Made by a program: the position numbers and the translations under genes
Notes under the pieces: model-generated
Told to the model about the DNA's origin: nothing
The model's input: only the letters and a program-made list of their open reading frames with translations
The model's database searches: none
Assembly: GCF_026262505.1 (NCBI RefSeq)
Contig: NC_067207.1
Span: forward strand, 29,604,082-29,668,081
Direction of reading: 5' to 3'
From: Trichomonas vaginalis G3
Lineage: Eukaryota; Parabasalia; Trichomonadida; Trichomonadidae
DNA: 64,000 nt
Part shown: positions 48,556 through 56,844 of the stretch, piece by piece
Layout of the letters: every line of letters begins with the position of its first letter
How positions within the stretch are numbered: position 1 is the stretch's first letter

Positions 48556-49362
48556 ATGTCAACATCAGAGAACACAACAACAGTTATAGTCCATGAAGCC
48601 ATAGATGAAGAATACGAGTGGGTTCAGTATAACAAACAGTTACGTCTCATTCGTTCGGTCAAAGATGACATGTACCAAATGCAAAGTATTTTGAATGCTC
48701 TTCGTTCTACAAAGCAAGCATACCATTGGTTTGAAAACCAACAGACAAAAGAACTTTTAGAAGAATTTCCTCATATGTTTGCGTCCCTCGGAAAACCGAG
48801 GAACGAGATTCCGTACGAAAATCGTAAAAATTTGCCAAATGGTTTGAAAGGATATTATGTACATAGACTTCTTGTAAATGCTGTTGCAATGTGGGCTTCA
48901 CCTCGTTACGCTTGTTATATTTTCATGATGTTAGATGAAATTCATAGACAAGAACGTGAAGAGCTAGAGAACAAGCTTGAATCCAAAGACAAAAACATAC
49001 AGAAAAGAATACCACGTTCGGTACCAAAAGGAAAGGAAAAGAACTATAAGTATATGATTTACACTGAAGAGATGGAAAATGAAGAAGATAAAGATATGGT
49101 TATGTTGCATTTAGTCAGAAGAAACAACAAAAGCTTTTACGACCTTGCTAAGATTTACAAATCTGACAGAAATTGGTTCTATCGCGAAAACTTACCGATT
49201 TCAATGACACCGAATGAAGATGTGAAACAAATAGTTCAAGATACTTTACCTCAAACACACTATGATATTAAAGGTTGTACAATACTTACCTTCAAAGAAG
49301 ATTTGCCGCTACTGAAAGAAAAAATAACAGAGTATTTTGACAACTTCAAACAAGCAGAGTAA
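48556..49362 (+). CDS. KilA-N family regulator, 268 residues (element C)
   Basis: Whole from MSTSENTTTVIVHEAIDEEY; the longer upstream reading passes through the promoter. The N-terminal half is KilA-N-like (QYNKQLRLIRSVKDDMYQM, GYYVHRLLVNAVAMWASPRY), then a charged linker (about residues 150-175) and a C-terminal domain with MVMLHLVRRNNKSFYDLAKI and an end resembling the poxvirus-type DUF3627 arrangement. A GC-rich hairpin (48786-48801) lies in the coding sequence at the same place in the domain as the palindrome of the 220-residue paralogue. Probable DNA-binding regulator. Confidence 0.7.
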   Translation: MSTSENTTTVIVHEAIDEEYEWVQYNKQLRLIRSVKDDMYQMQSILNALRSTKQAYHWFENQQTKELLEEFPHMFASLGKPRNEIPYENRKNLPNGLKGYYVHRLLVNAVAMWASPRYACYIFMMLDEIHRQEREELENKLESKDKNIQKRIPRSVPKGKEKNYKYMIYTEEMENEEDKDMVMLHLVRRNNKSFYDLAKIYKSDRNWFYRENLPISMTPNEDVKQIVQDTLPQTHYDIKGCTILTFKEDLPLLKEKITEYFDNFKQAE

Positions 49363-49888
49363 ATGAACCATTTATTTTTACGCTTGACTTCAGATGGCTC
49401 AGGTAGCTCTATAAGTTAAATTGCCTCGTCAAATCCTTCTGGCATTCCGAGTCCTTCCTTCTTGCATTCCGAGTCCTTCCTTCCAACATTCCAAGTCCTT
49501 CCTTCCAACATTCCAAGTCCTTCCTTCCAACAAGAAAAAAATTTCCTGACAACTGGAAAAAAATTTCCTGTTGTTCGTCCGTAAACCATTCAAATTTTCG
49601 AAAATTGAGAACTTTTTGGTCGAACTTCAGAAAAAGTTTTTCCTTCCGACAGAAAAAGTTTTTCCTTCCGACATTCCGAGTCCTTCCTTCCGACATTCCG
49701 AGTCCTTCCTTCTGGCATTCCGAGTCCTTCCTTCCGACATTCCGAGTCCTTCCATCCGACATTCCGAGTCCTTCCTTCCAACAGGACACAAACGAATGTC
49801 CGACGTACCACCAACCGAGTCCATTCCAAAGCCAGAAGAACCGACAGCCCCAGCACCACAACAGACTAAGACTCAAACACTTACATTT
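49363..49888. repeat. 23-bp minisatellite block, open in several frames (element C)
   Basis: About ten copies of CATTCCGAGTCCTTCCTTCC-type 23-bp units in two groups (49437-49530 and 49670-49785) on either side of an AAAAATTTCC palindrome-rich stretch. Because the unit has no stop in any frame, long overlapping frames appear on both strands; none is called as a gene. The block lies between convergent KilA-N and ATPase genes, as in B. Confidence 0.75.
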
Positions 49889-50764
49889 TTACGCTTGACT
49901 TTTTACAATTTGAACTTTGTTCGCGTAGATGTGAATTCTGAAAGAAGTATGAGGGTCTTGTATGACTTTGTACTTCTCCCATAGTTCATGTCTGTCAAAC
50001 TTACCTGCCATGGACTCTTTCATAAGTTCCATGAAATCGTCTTCGGACAATCCAGGGAAAAGTATGATATCAGTAAGTATTCTCTTTACATCCTTACTTA
50101 AACTCTTTGCTGTCTGTACACAAATGACAACTGAAATGTTAAAGTGCCTGAGCTTCTTAAGAATTCGACACATGTCTTGTTCTCTGTTCTTTAACAAAGG
50201 ATGAGAAGCAAAGTCATCTAAGATAAGAAGACATCTGTGAGGGTAAGTCTTCCAATCGTAAGATTGCAATTTCTTCGAAATGTATTCTATCTCTTTCTGT
50301 TTGTTTCTGAAGTGTTTCTTCTCTAATATTCTCTGCATTTCCTCATTTGGGTCTTTAAACTTCGAATTGACATACTCATTTATAGCATTGTACTTCAAAA
50401 CTCTTCTTTGGTACTTCTTTATCCAATCTAACAACTCAGAGTCTTTTATAGATACTAACTTAGACTTCTTTATAATATCTTTGAACGAATTGACGGTTTG
50501 ATCGAATTGACCAGAAGTCGAACAAATGACTACTAACTCATAGAATGGGTTCTTCTCATCTAGTTCTTGTTGTTGTGCAGCCATTTTAAGATAAGTGAAA
50601 GTCTTACCCGACCCAGGTGGTGCGATTAGACCTGTTATACCATTCTGAGCAAATAGGAACTTGTCATGTATGGGTTTTATCTGAGCATTTTCTAACTTCC
50701 TCTTGTTCTTGTTTAAAACATTCTCAAATTTCTTGTCAATGTCAGCAAACTTTTTTTCTAACAT
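49889..50764 (-). CDS. A32/FtsK-HerA-like packaging ATPase (element C)
   Basis: Whole, 291 residues, start chosen at MLEKKFADIDKKFENVLNKN because a longer reading overlaps the divergent gene. Walker A APPGSGKTFTY and Walker B LLILDDFAS as in B, with only a few substitutions. It would package element DNA. Confidence 0.85.
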   Translation of the reverse strand: MLEKKFADIDKKFENVLNKNKRKLENAQIKPIHDKFLFAQNGITGLIAPPGSGKTFTYLKMAAQQQELDEKNPFYELVVICSTSGQFDQTVNSFKDIIKKSKLVSIKDSELLDWIKKYQRRVLKYNAINEYVNSKFKDPNEEMQRILEKKHFRNKQKEIEYISKKLQSYDWKTYPHRCLLILDDFASHPLLKNREQDMCRILKKLRHFNISVVICVQTAKSLSKDVKRILTDIILFPGLSEDDFMELMKESMAGKFDRHELWEKYKVIQDPHTSFRIHIYANKVQIVKSQA

Positions 50765-50800
50765 ATTTTTAGAAAAATTAAAATTTTTATCTTTTTGAAA

Positions 50801-51199
50801 ATGTCTAGCGATTTCGCTATCTATATTCGAGACAAACTTTTCGACAGCAAAACATCTGTCGACCATAAAATCTTACATAGTGTAAACAAGAAAGGTGAAT
50901 TTGTTCTAAAGTTCTGTTTCTGGGAATATGACAAGAACCATAAAACCTTAAGCAGAGAAGTCTTAAAATTTGTCAATGACAGACTTGTTGACAGAGATGA
51001 CGCCTCTTGGAAAGATGAAGTCCAACAAAAGTTCTTAGAATGCAAAGAAGACACATGCGCTGTTCTTGAAGATGAAATAGGAAACAGAATAGAAGAGCTA
51101 TTAAAGGACAAAGAACTTTTACATAAATATGGTTGCGCCAAATTTGACATAACTCCACCAGAAGAAGAAGAAGAAGAGAGAAGAAAGAAAAGAAAGTAG
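50801..51199 (+). CDS. Unrecognised charged-tail protein (element C)
   Basis: Counterpart of 16234-16683 in B, starting MSSDFAIYIRDKLFDSKT. The first 110 residues are almost identical; the Glu/Lys low-complexity tail is different and shorter, so this copy may be slightly broken. Function unknown; divergent from the ATPase across 36 bp. Confidence 0.55.
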   Translation: MSSDFAIYIRDKLFDSKTSVDHKILHSVNKKGEFVLKFCFWEYDKNHKTLSREVLKFVNDRLVDRDDASWKDEVQQKFLECKEDTCAVLEDEIGNRIEELLKDKELLHKYGCAKFDITPPEEEEEERRKKRK

Positions 51200-51277
51200 A
51201 AGAAGAGAAGAAAGAGCCAGAGCCAGAGCCAGAGCCAGAGAAAAAGAAATTTGACATGTAAAAATAAAATTTTATTT

Positions 51278-51697
51278 TTAGAACATTTCTGGGTCAATGT
51301 CAATGTTCTCTTCCTCTTTAGGAGCAAACACCGGCTTAGACTCTAAAATCTTTTTACCCAATTTACCTTGAACTTCAACTATCTTAGACTCATAATATTC
51401 ATAGTCGTCTGCTTTCTTTGGTTCATAAGGTATAACAAGTTTGTATGCTTTGCCTTCTTTAAGGTTTGAAAACCTTCTGTCAAAATTTTCTTTGACTGCT
51501 AACAAACCTTCTATGTCTAAGTCTTCAAATTTCGCACCATTTTTAGTCACAATAGCAAACTTAACTGGTTCGATGTTCCAAACTTTGTCAAATGTAGACT
51601 TTTCAAAATGGTAGAAGTAAACATTCAAATAAGCGAATGGGTCTAGTTCTTCTTTGACTTCTGTCATGTACTTGTTGACTGAAATATATTTCGTCAT
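51278..51697 (-). CDS. Unrecognised 139-residue acidic-tailed protein (element C)
   Basis: Whole, close match to 15798-16217 in B (MTKYISVNKYMTEVKEELDP). Beta-rich with an acidic tail; possible single-stranded DNA-binding protein by style only. It keeps its early-type promoter although the neighbouring helicase of B is replaced here by an HNH gene. Confidence 0.6.
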   Translation of the reverse strand: MTKYISVNKYMTEVKEELDPFAYLNVYFYHFEKSTFDKVWNIEPVKFAIVTKNGAKFEDLDIEGLLAVKENFDRRFSNLKEGKAYKLVIPYEPKKADDYEYYESKIVEVQGKLGKKILESKPVFAPKEEENIDIDPEMF

Positions 51698-51738
51698 CTT
51701 TTCTATCGGATAAAAAAATATTTTTTTTTTAAAATGTT

Positions 51739-52320
51739 TTAAAATGGTATGCCATATAGCTTCTTGAATTTGTTAAGAAGTATTTTAACGTTTTTTCCAT
51801 CTGTATCTCTAGCGTTTACATAAGCATAGCCATTAGTAAAACATACTTGTAATTTTCTATAGTTTACGCCGGTATAAAAGTAGAAAGAGTCCTGTTCTTC
51901 GCTGTAGTAGTAAAACTCAAACGTATGCTTACCATAGTCTGTAATTTCAATTGCTTCATCTTCTAGTTCGTCGACAAATTCGAATACAATATCTCTAACT
52001 TTGCCTCTGTTCTTACTGTTTTCAGAACAAGTGACCCAGCGTAAATTTTCAAGTCTATTGTCGTTTCTTATATGGTTTATATGGTCTACAAAAGGTAGAT
52101 TGTTAGGGTTCGGTATAAAATGAGTTGCAATGACGACATGTTTAAAATAGTGTTTTCCACCAATCCTCATCCTAGCATATCCGTTATTTTGCTCCCATTC
52201 GCTTAAAACTCTTTTTGTCTTTTTGTTTCTGACTTCAAAAGGCTCAGAACAGTGAATTTCATATTTCTCATCTAACAAACAAGTTTCCCAACGGTCTTCT
52301 CCGACAGACTCAGCGTACAT
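51739..52320 (-). CDS. HNH endonuclease, NUMOD4-HNH type, copy 2 (element C)
   Basis: Whole, 193 residues, a near twin of 43650-44234: DRWETCLLDEKYEIHC, KHVVIATHFIPNP and FVDHINHIRNDNRLENLRWV. It lies exactly between the penton-like gene and the 139-residue gene, the place taken by the SF3 helicase in B. Confidence 0.85.
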   Translation of the reverse strand: MYAESVGEDRWETCLLDEKYEIHCSEPFEVRNKKTKRVLSEWEQNNGYARMRIGGKHYFKHVVIATHFIPNPNNLPFVDHINHIRNDNRLENLRWVTCSENSKNRGKVRDIVFEFVDELEDEAIEITDYGKHTFEFYYYSEEQDSFYFYTGVNYRKLQVCFTNGYAYVNARDTDGKNVKILLNKFKKLYGIPF

Positions 52321-52366
52321 TTCAAATAAAATAAAAAAATATTTTTTTTTATTCTTGAGCTATTTT

Positions 52367-53173
52367 TTATTCTTGACTTTGTTGTTGCATTTGTTCCATT
52401 TGTTGCATTTGTTGTTCTTGAGCTATTTGTTGTTGAAGTTGTTCTTGTAATACAATACTTTCACCAGTTGCATCTTCCAATTCGAAACTTTCTGCCGTCA
52501 TTGACAAATACATAGGACATAAAAGTTTTACAGGAACAAAGTTTGCGTCGACTAAGGTTAAGTTTATGTTTGCTAAAGTGTTTGAGTTCACTAAAGCTGA
52601 AAACTCTGCATTCGAATGAACAATAGGTAAACCAGCAGAGAAAGTATTGTTTATACGCATAAGTATCTTTTGGTCATAGTAGTTTCTGTCGACATTCGAA
52701 TAACACTTTGAACCTAAGTTTGAAACAATATATAAAATAGGTGTGCTTAAAGTCAATGGAACAGACATTCCTTGTATGACACCTTTTCCTGTTATAGGAA
52801 ACTGTTGGTAGTAAAAACCAGATATAAGTTTTGTATTATAGCTCATATCGTTTATACTAAACTCAGTCGGACATCCAAACATAATGAAACCTGCTCTAGT
52901 TGCAGCACATGTTACATCCGTCCTTAAAGTATTAAATAAGTCAACAAAACCTGTTGGTGGTATATCTGAGTAAGTATCTTCAAAGAAGTATTTTTTACCA
53001 TTCACAACAATAAAATCTTCTGGTGTCAAAAGAGCAAAACAGGCTTTAGTCGTCATCGTGTTTAAGGTCAGTTTACAATATCGTCCTTGAGGACTTTGTA
53101 AGTTTGTTGTTATAGAATTATATGACTCAGGGTTTTTAGTCGTAATAGTATAAACCACTATGTCTTCTGCCAT
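52367..53173 (-). CDS. Penton-like minor capsid candidate, 268 residues (element C)
   Basis: Whole. Residues 1-235 are beta-rich without charged clusters (MAEDIVVYTITTKNPESYNS, FVDLFNTLRTDVTCAATRAG, YDQKILMRINNTFSAGLPIV), compatible with a single jelly-roll penton protein; the last 35 residues are Gln/Met-rich. Position next to the major capsid block and the ATPase is typical for the minor capsid gene of Polinton-like viruses. The assignment is from style and context and needs a structural comparison. Confidence 0.5.
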   Translation of the reverse strand: MAEDIVVYTITTKNPESYNSITTNLQSPQGRYCKLTLNTMTTKACFALLTPEDFIVVNGKKYFFEDTYSDIPPTGFVDLFNTLRTDVTCAATRAGFIMFGCPTEFSINDMSYNTKLISGFYYQQFPITGKGVIQGMSVPLTLSTPILYIVSNLGSKCYSNVDRNYYDQKILMRINNTFSAGLPIVHSNAEFSALVNSNTLANINLTLVDANFVPVKLLCPMYLSMTAESFELEDATGESIVLQEQLQQQIAQEQQMQQMEQMQQQSQE

Positions 53174-53177
53174 TTAC

Positions 53178-53759
53178 TTAGCAAGTAAATTTTAATGAAA
53201 TGTTGTGGTCGTCAAATATTTTTATGACGTCTGGGAAACTATATTTTAAGTTCAACGTTTCACCTCCTTTCATAACGTATATCTTGTCAATGACATTATA
53301 TGAAACACCACAGCAACTAATGTCGGGTTCTATTTCTTTGATGTTTATATCGTCTGCCTCTGTCAAAAGTTTCAATAGTTCTTTCAAAATTTCATGAGGT
53401 GCGATGACATATGAGTTCACTTTTACAGGGTTGTGTTCGACCAAGTTTAACATTATACCCAAAGCTTGACAAATCTTCTCCTGAGTTTTAAGTTTGTCTT
53501 TAAGTTGTTGGTAGTCGTTTCGAATATCTGCAACAGAACTTAAGTCTCTGCTAACTTCAGGATATGTTGGTTGTTCTTTTACAGGAACAATTGTTATACC
53601 ATCTTCGTCTTCGTATGGTTTCCCCACTTCAACATCTCTGTCTTTGACATTGACAACAACACTTTGACTGTTTGTTTGAGTTGGTGAATTTAACTTCACA
53701 TCTGCCACCGCCATTAAACCTTTTGAAACACTCACGCTTCTATTTTTCGGAAATGACAT
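53178..53759 (-). CDS. Unrecognised 193-residue protein (element C)
   Basis: Whole from MSFPKNRSVSVSKGLMAVAD. N-terminal flexible region with TNSQSVVVNVKDRDVEVG, a central helix (DYQQLKDKLKTQEKICQALG) and a C-terminal beta region (YVIAPHEILKELLKLLTEAD, ISCCGVSYNVIDKIYVMKGG). Shares an 18-bp promoter spacer with the divergent 139-residue gene. Fixed place in the virion block; function unknown. Confidence 0.6.
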   Translation of the reverse strand: MSFPKNRSVSVSKGLMAVADVKLNSPTQTNSQSVVVNVKDRDVEVGKPYEDEDGITIVPVKEQPTYPEVSRDLSSVADIRNDYQQLKDKLKTQEKICQALGIMLNLVEHNPVKVNSYVIAPHEILKELLKLLTEADDINIKEIEPDISCCGVSYNVIDKIYVMKGGETLNLKYSFPDVIKIFDDHNISLKFTC

Positions 53760-53777
53760 TTTACTTAGAATAAAAAG
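53760..53777. promoter_or_regulatory. 18-bp divergent promoter spacer (element C)
   Basis: TTTACTTAGAATAAAAAG between two divergent starts; reads TTTTTATTCTAAGTAAA on the other strand, the common late-type pattern. Confidence 0.55.
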
Positions 53778-54197
53778 ATGGACGTATTCGAGTATCTCTT
53801 CGAATTGAAGCAAAACAAAGTTTATACTCACAAACAATACAAGTTCATTGACAGAGTAGTTCTTTATACAAACAATGGTAAATGTTATAGAATAGCAGTC
53901 TTTGCTGAACCTAAATATTTTCATAAAGCAAAGAAAGTTGGTATAACCGAGATGGTGAAAGTTCTTGAAGCAGACAAAAATATAACAACAAAACTGACCG
54001 ATATTTCTAAAGGTAAGTTTATAATACAATTTTATGTCAAAACTGGCGTACTGTCAATATTTGACGGAGAGAAGTCAGTTCAAGAACAACTTACTGACCT
54101 GCTGCCAAAATCTGCTCGATGGAAGCTGTCGTTATGCCAATCTGAGGAGCCCCAGCAGGTTTCATCGAACGAATCTTCAAAAGAGCATCTTCCGTGA
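53778..54197 (+). CDS. Unrecognised 139-residue protein, overlaps capsid gene end (element C)
   Basis: Whole (MDVFEYLFELKQNKVYTHKQ). Same length as in B and overlaps the end of the major capsid gene by 107 bp, tail to tail. The overlapping 35 residues are Ser/Gln/Glu-rich and may be only a by-product of the capsid sequence. Function unknown. Confidence 0.6.
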   Translation: MDVFEYLFELKQNKVYTHKQYKFIDRVVLYTNNGKCYRIAVFAEPKYFHKAKKVGITEMVKVLEADKNITTKLTDISKGKFIIQFYVKTGVLSIFDGEKSVQEQLTDLLPKSARWKLSLCQSEEPQQVSSNESSKEHLP

Positions 54198-55695
54198 AAA
54201 GTGCTATTGGTTTTGTAAACTTCTTTGCTTTCAATTCATCTGGACCGTCTCTGTCACCAGTATATTGTATTTGAACTGTACCAACAGTTGAAATACCACC
54301 CATAAAGTCTTCTGAGTCAGCAAATGGAATGCCAAGCCAAAAGTTTGAACGGTCTCCATTTGTATATTGAGTTTTTTGACTTCCTGTATGGGTCCATACT
54401 TTCACATATGGCATAATAGAACTTTGCATTTCAGGGTTAATGGTTGTTGTGAAATTGTTGTTAAAGTTCATAGCATCTAATGTCAAGTTGTATGACCTCA
54501 TATCTTCAACTGTAGAATATTCTTCTCTTGGATAATATTTGCCATCTATGTTTATATGATATTTAATACCAGGGTTGTAGAAACAAGAATAGTCATTTAT
54601 AGTTCGTCTGAACAGTACAAACATAGTATCTGCATGTTTCATTGCAGTTGTTAAAGCAATATCTGTTCTTGCACCTGGGTCAGCACTTTGGTTTCCAACT
54701 TCACCTGCAAAGTCTTTGACAGATATTTGGTGTATAGGGAACATAAGTGGAACTGCAATATATTTGGCAGCTAAAGCATTTGAAATATCTGGGTCCAACA
54801 TATAGACTGCAAGTCTGCTTTCTATTCTCTTGCATTCAAATTTTTCGCATGTGAACTTAACTGGGTCCCAAGCATCTCCAGCAGCATTGAAATAATAGTT
54901 TACTTCAGTGTTGAGGTTTGAGAAACCAAAGTCTAAGTCAACTTTGTTTTTGCAAAAGTCGGCGAATGACATTTTATTTGTTCCCACTACTTCTGTAAGA
55001 GTGAATGGGTCTTGTGTTGGTGCAATGACTAAGTTATTTTTGCTTGGAGTAAGTTCGATAGAAATTTTTCCTGCCCAGTTTGGCAAGTATCTTAAAAACC
55101 TGAAGATGAGGAAAGATGACAAAGGAACTCTAAGTTTCAGTTTTACTTTGGTTACTGCTGCTGCAGTTTGTCCAGAAAGGTTAACATAAACTCCTGGAAC
55201 GTTAGGGTCAAGTCTTCTTATTTTCTCAATAGTTGCATACTGGTCTGTTTGTTCTCTAGCTTGTGGTTGTACTGAGTTTCTCAAAGCGAACCATTCATAG
55301 TTTGCCCATGTTACTGTTTGAACTAAGTCAGAGTTAGAATATATCTTATATCCCATGAAAACTTCTGGAGCATATTGGTATCCGACATAGAAAATTCCAT
55401 TGCAACCTTTCTTGTCAGACAACTTGGCAGAAGGTTTTATTCAATGTCTTGTTCCACGTATAAGAAAGAGTTGTCAATAGAAATTATATGAAACCTGTCG
55501 CAAGCAATATCTACTGTTGTTGAAGAACCTTCTCCAAACTCACCTACATTTCCATAAGAAACAGCAGTTGTATATTCGTAAGTTCCAGGAACTATTTCTG
55601 ACCTTTAATGGCATTGTCGCATTCGTTATACCATTCGGAACATTTCCATTCATAGCATCCAAAACTGTTGGCGTTATATTCTGAGCGGCGTACAT
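54091..55695 (-). pseudogene. Major capsid protein gene (element C)
   Basis: Same family as 11177-12785 in B. The C-terminal 443 residues are open; the whole is broken by about one or two breaks. Beta-rich, with blocks such as RFLRYLPNWAGKISIELTPS and GIKYHINIDGKYYPREEYST. Double jelly-roll capsid identity is inferred from size, context and conservation. Confidence 0.65.
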
Positions 55696-55726
55696 TTCAT
55701 ATGAGTAAAAATATAGAATAGTTGGA

Positions 55727-56828
55727 TTTATATGTCATAATAGAACCCACGTGGACCAAGCTTTACTTTCTTCCTGACTGAGTTTTTAACTCTTCTTTTT
55801 CCTTCATTGCCCTCTGCTTGAAGTTGTTGCATCTTTGCATTATGTTCATCTAGTATGTTGCAAATTTCCCATGTCCTTTTTGCCTTTGGGCTCTGGTCGC
55901 CCATCTCAGGTAACCTATATCCTAGAAAGAGTTTGTCATAGTTGTATTTGAGTCTTCGCGTATTGTCATGACTCTTTCCTGAGTTTCCGGTTCAAGCTCT
56001 TCAAACAGTGCCTGTCCATATGGAATAAGCTCGTTTCCAAATATATGTTTTTGTAGCCATTCTGGTTTTCTTTCCATGTTACCAACTATATCTTTTGTGA
56101 ATGGGAAAGCTTCTACCCAATCTTTCAGTCTTGCGTCGTTTATTTCTGTAGTTGGTTTTATTTTGTCAAGGAACATGTTTTTCAATACTAACATTTCATT
56201 TGGTACTGTCCATTTGAGTTTTCTTAAATATTCATCCCTTCTCGGTTCATTGTCTGCAAAGTAAGTTTTTATGACATTTTGTAAACTTTCGTTTGCAAGG
56301 TCATGTACAATAGGTTCTCTTCCTTCTCTGTCCATAACTTTCTTTCTAAACTCTTCACCAAATATACCATCTCTATGGTTCTGTGTAGTTCTTTGAGATA
56401 AATGTTTAGAACGTCAGGTGTTATATTTCCATCAGCCATGTTCATTTCATACTGGTCCAAAATATCTGCATGTTTCATATCTTTCAATGGCATTAAAGCC
56501 GCGCTGAAAATACCAGCTATATCTGGTTCACCATTGACTTCCATTGCGTCTACAACTTCTTGGAATTGTGGTTGTAAGTTTATGAACCACCTATCCGGGT
56601 TAGCTTTATGACCCCATCTCATTGTAGTTCCATCGTCTGCAGAAACAAAAGTAGGTTTGTTTCCATCTTGGTTAGGTTCTGAATGAACTTTAAACAATGT
56701 TTCATTTCTATATGTTTTTTGAAATTTAACCTTTTATCTTCACCGAGTTCATCCGAAGATTGAACGTTAAATGCTCGTAAGTAAAAAGGGTTGTTGTATT
56801 TGTGTACATTTTTTTTCAGTTCTTCCAT
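55727..56828 (-). pseudogene. Unrecognised long protein gene between capsid and coiled-coil genes (element C)
   Basis: Several open stretches on one strand (PDRWFINLQPQFQEVVDAME; NEPRRDEYLRKLKWTVPNEM; EMGDQSPKAKRTWEICNILD) with few shared features; helical and charged. It is broken, a few breaks. The end of the gene is also present at about 11080-11144 in B. Function not recognised. Confidence 0.5.
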
Positions 56829-56844
56829 TCTATGCTGAATATTT

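Noticed and set aside
49571-49984. Long frames through the 23-bp minisatellite as a coding gene
   Set aside because: All frames are open because of the repeat unit, none has a stable start or conserved body between B and C.
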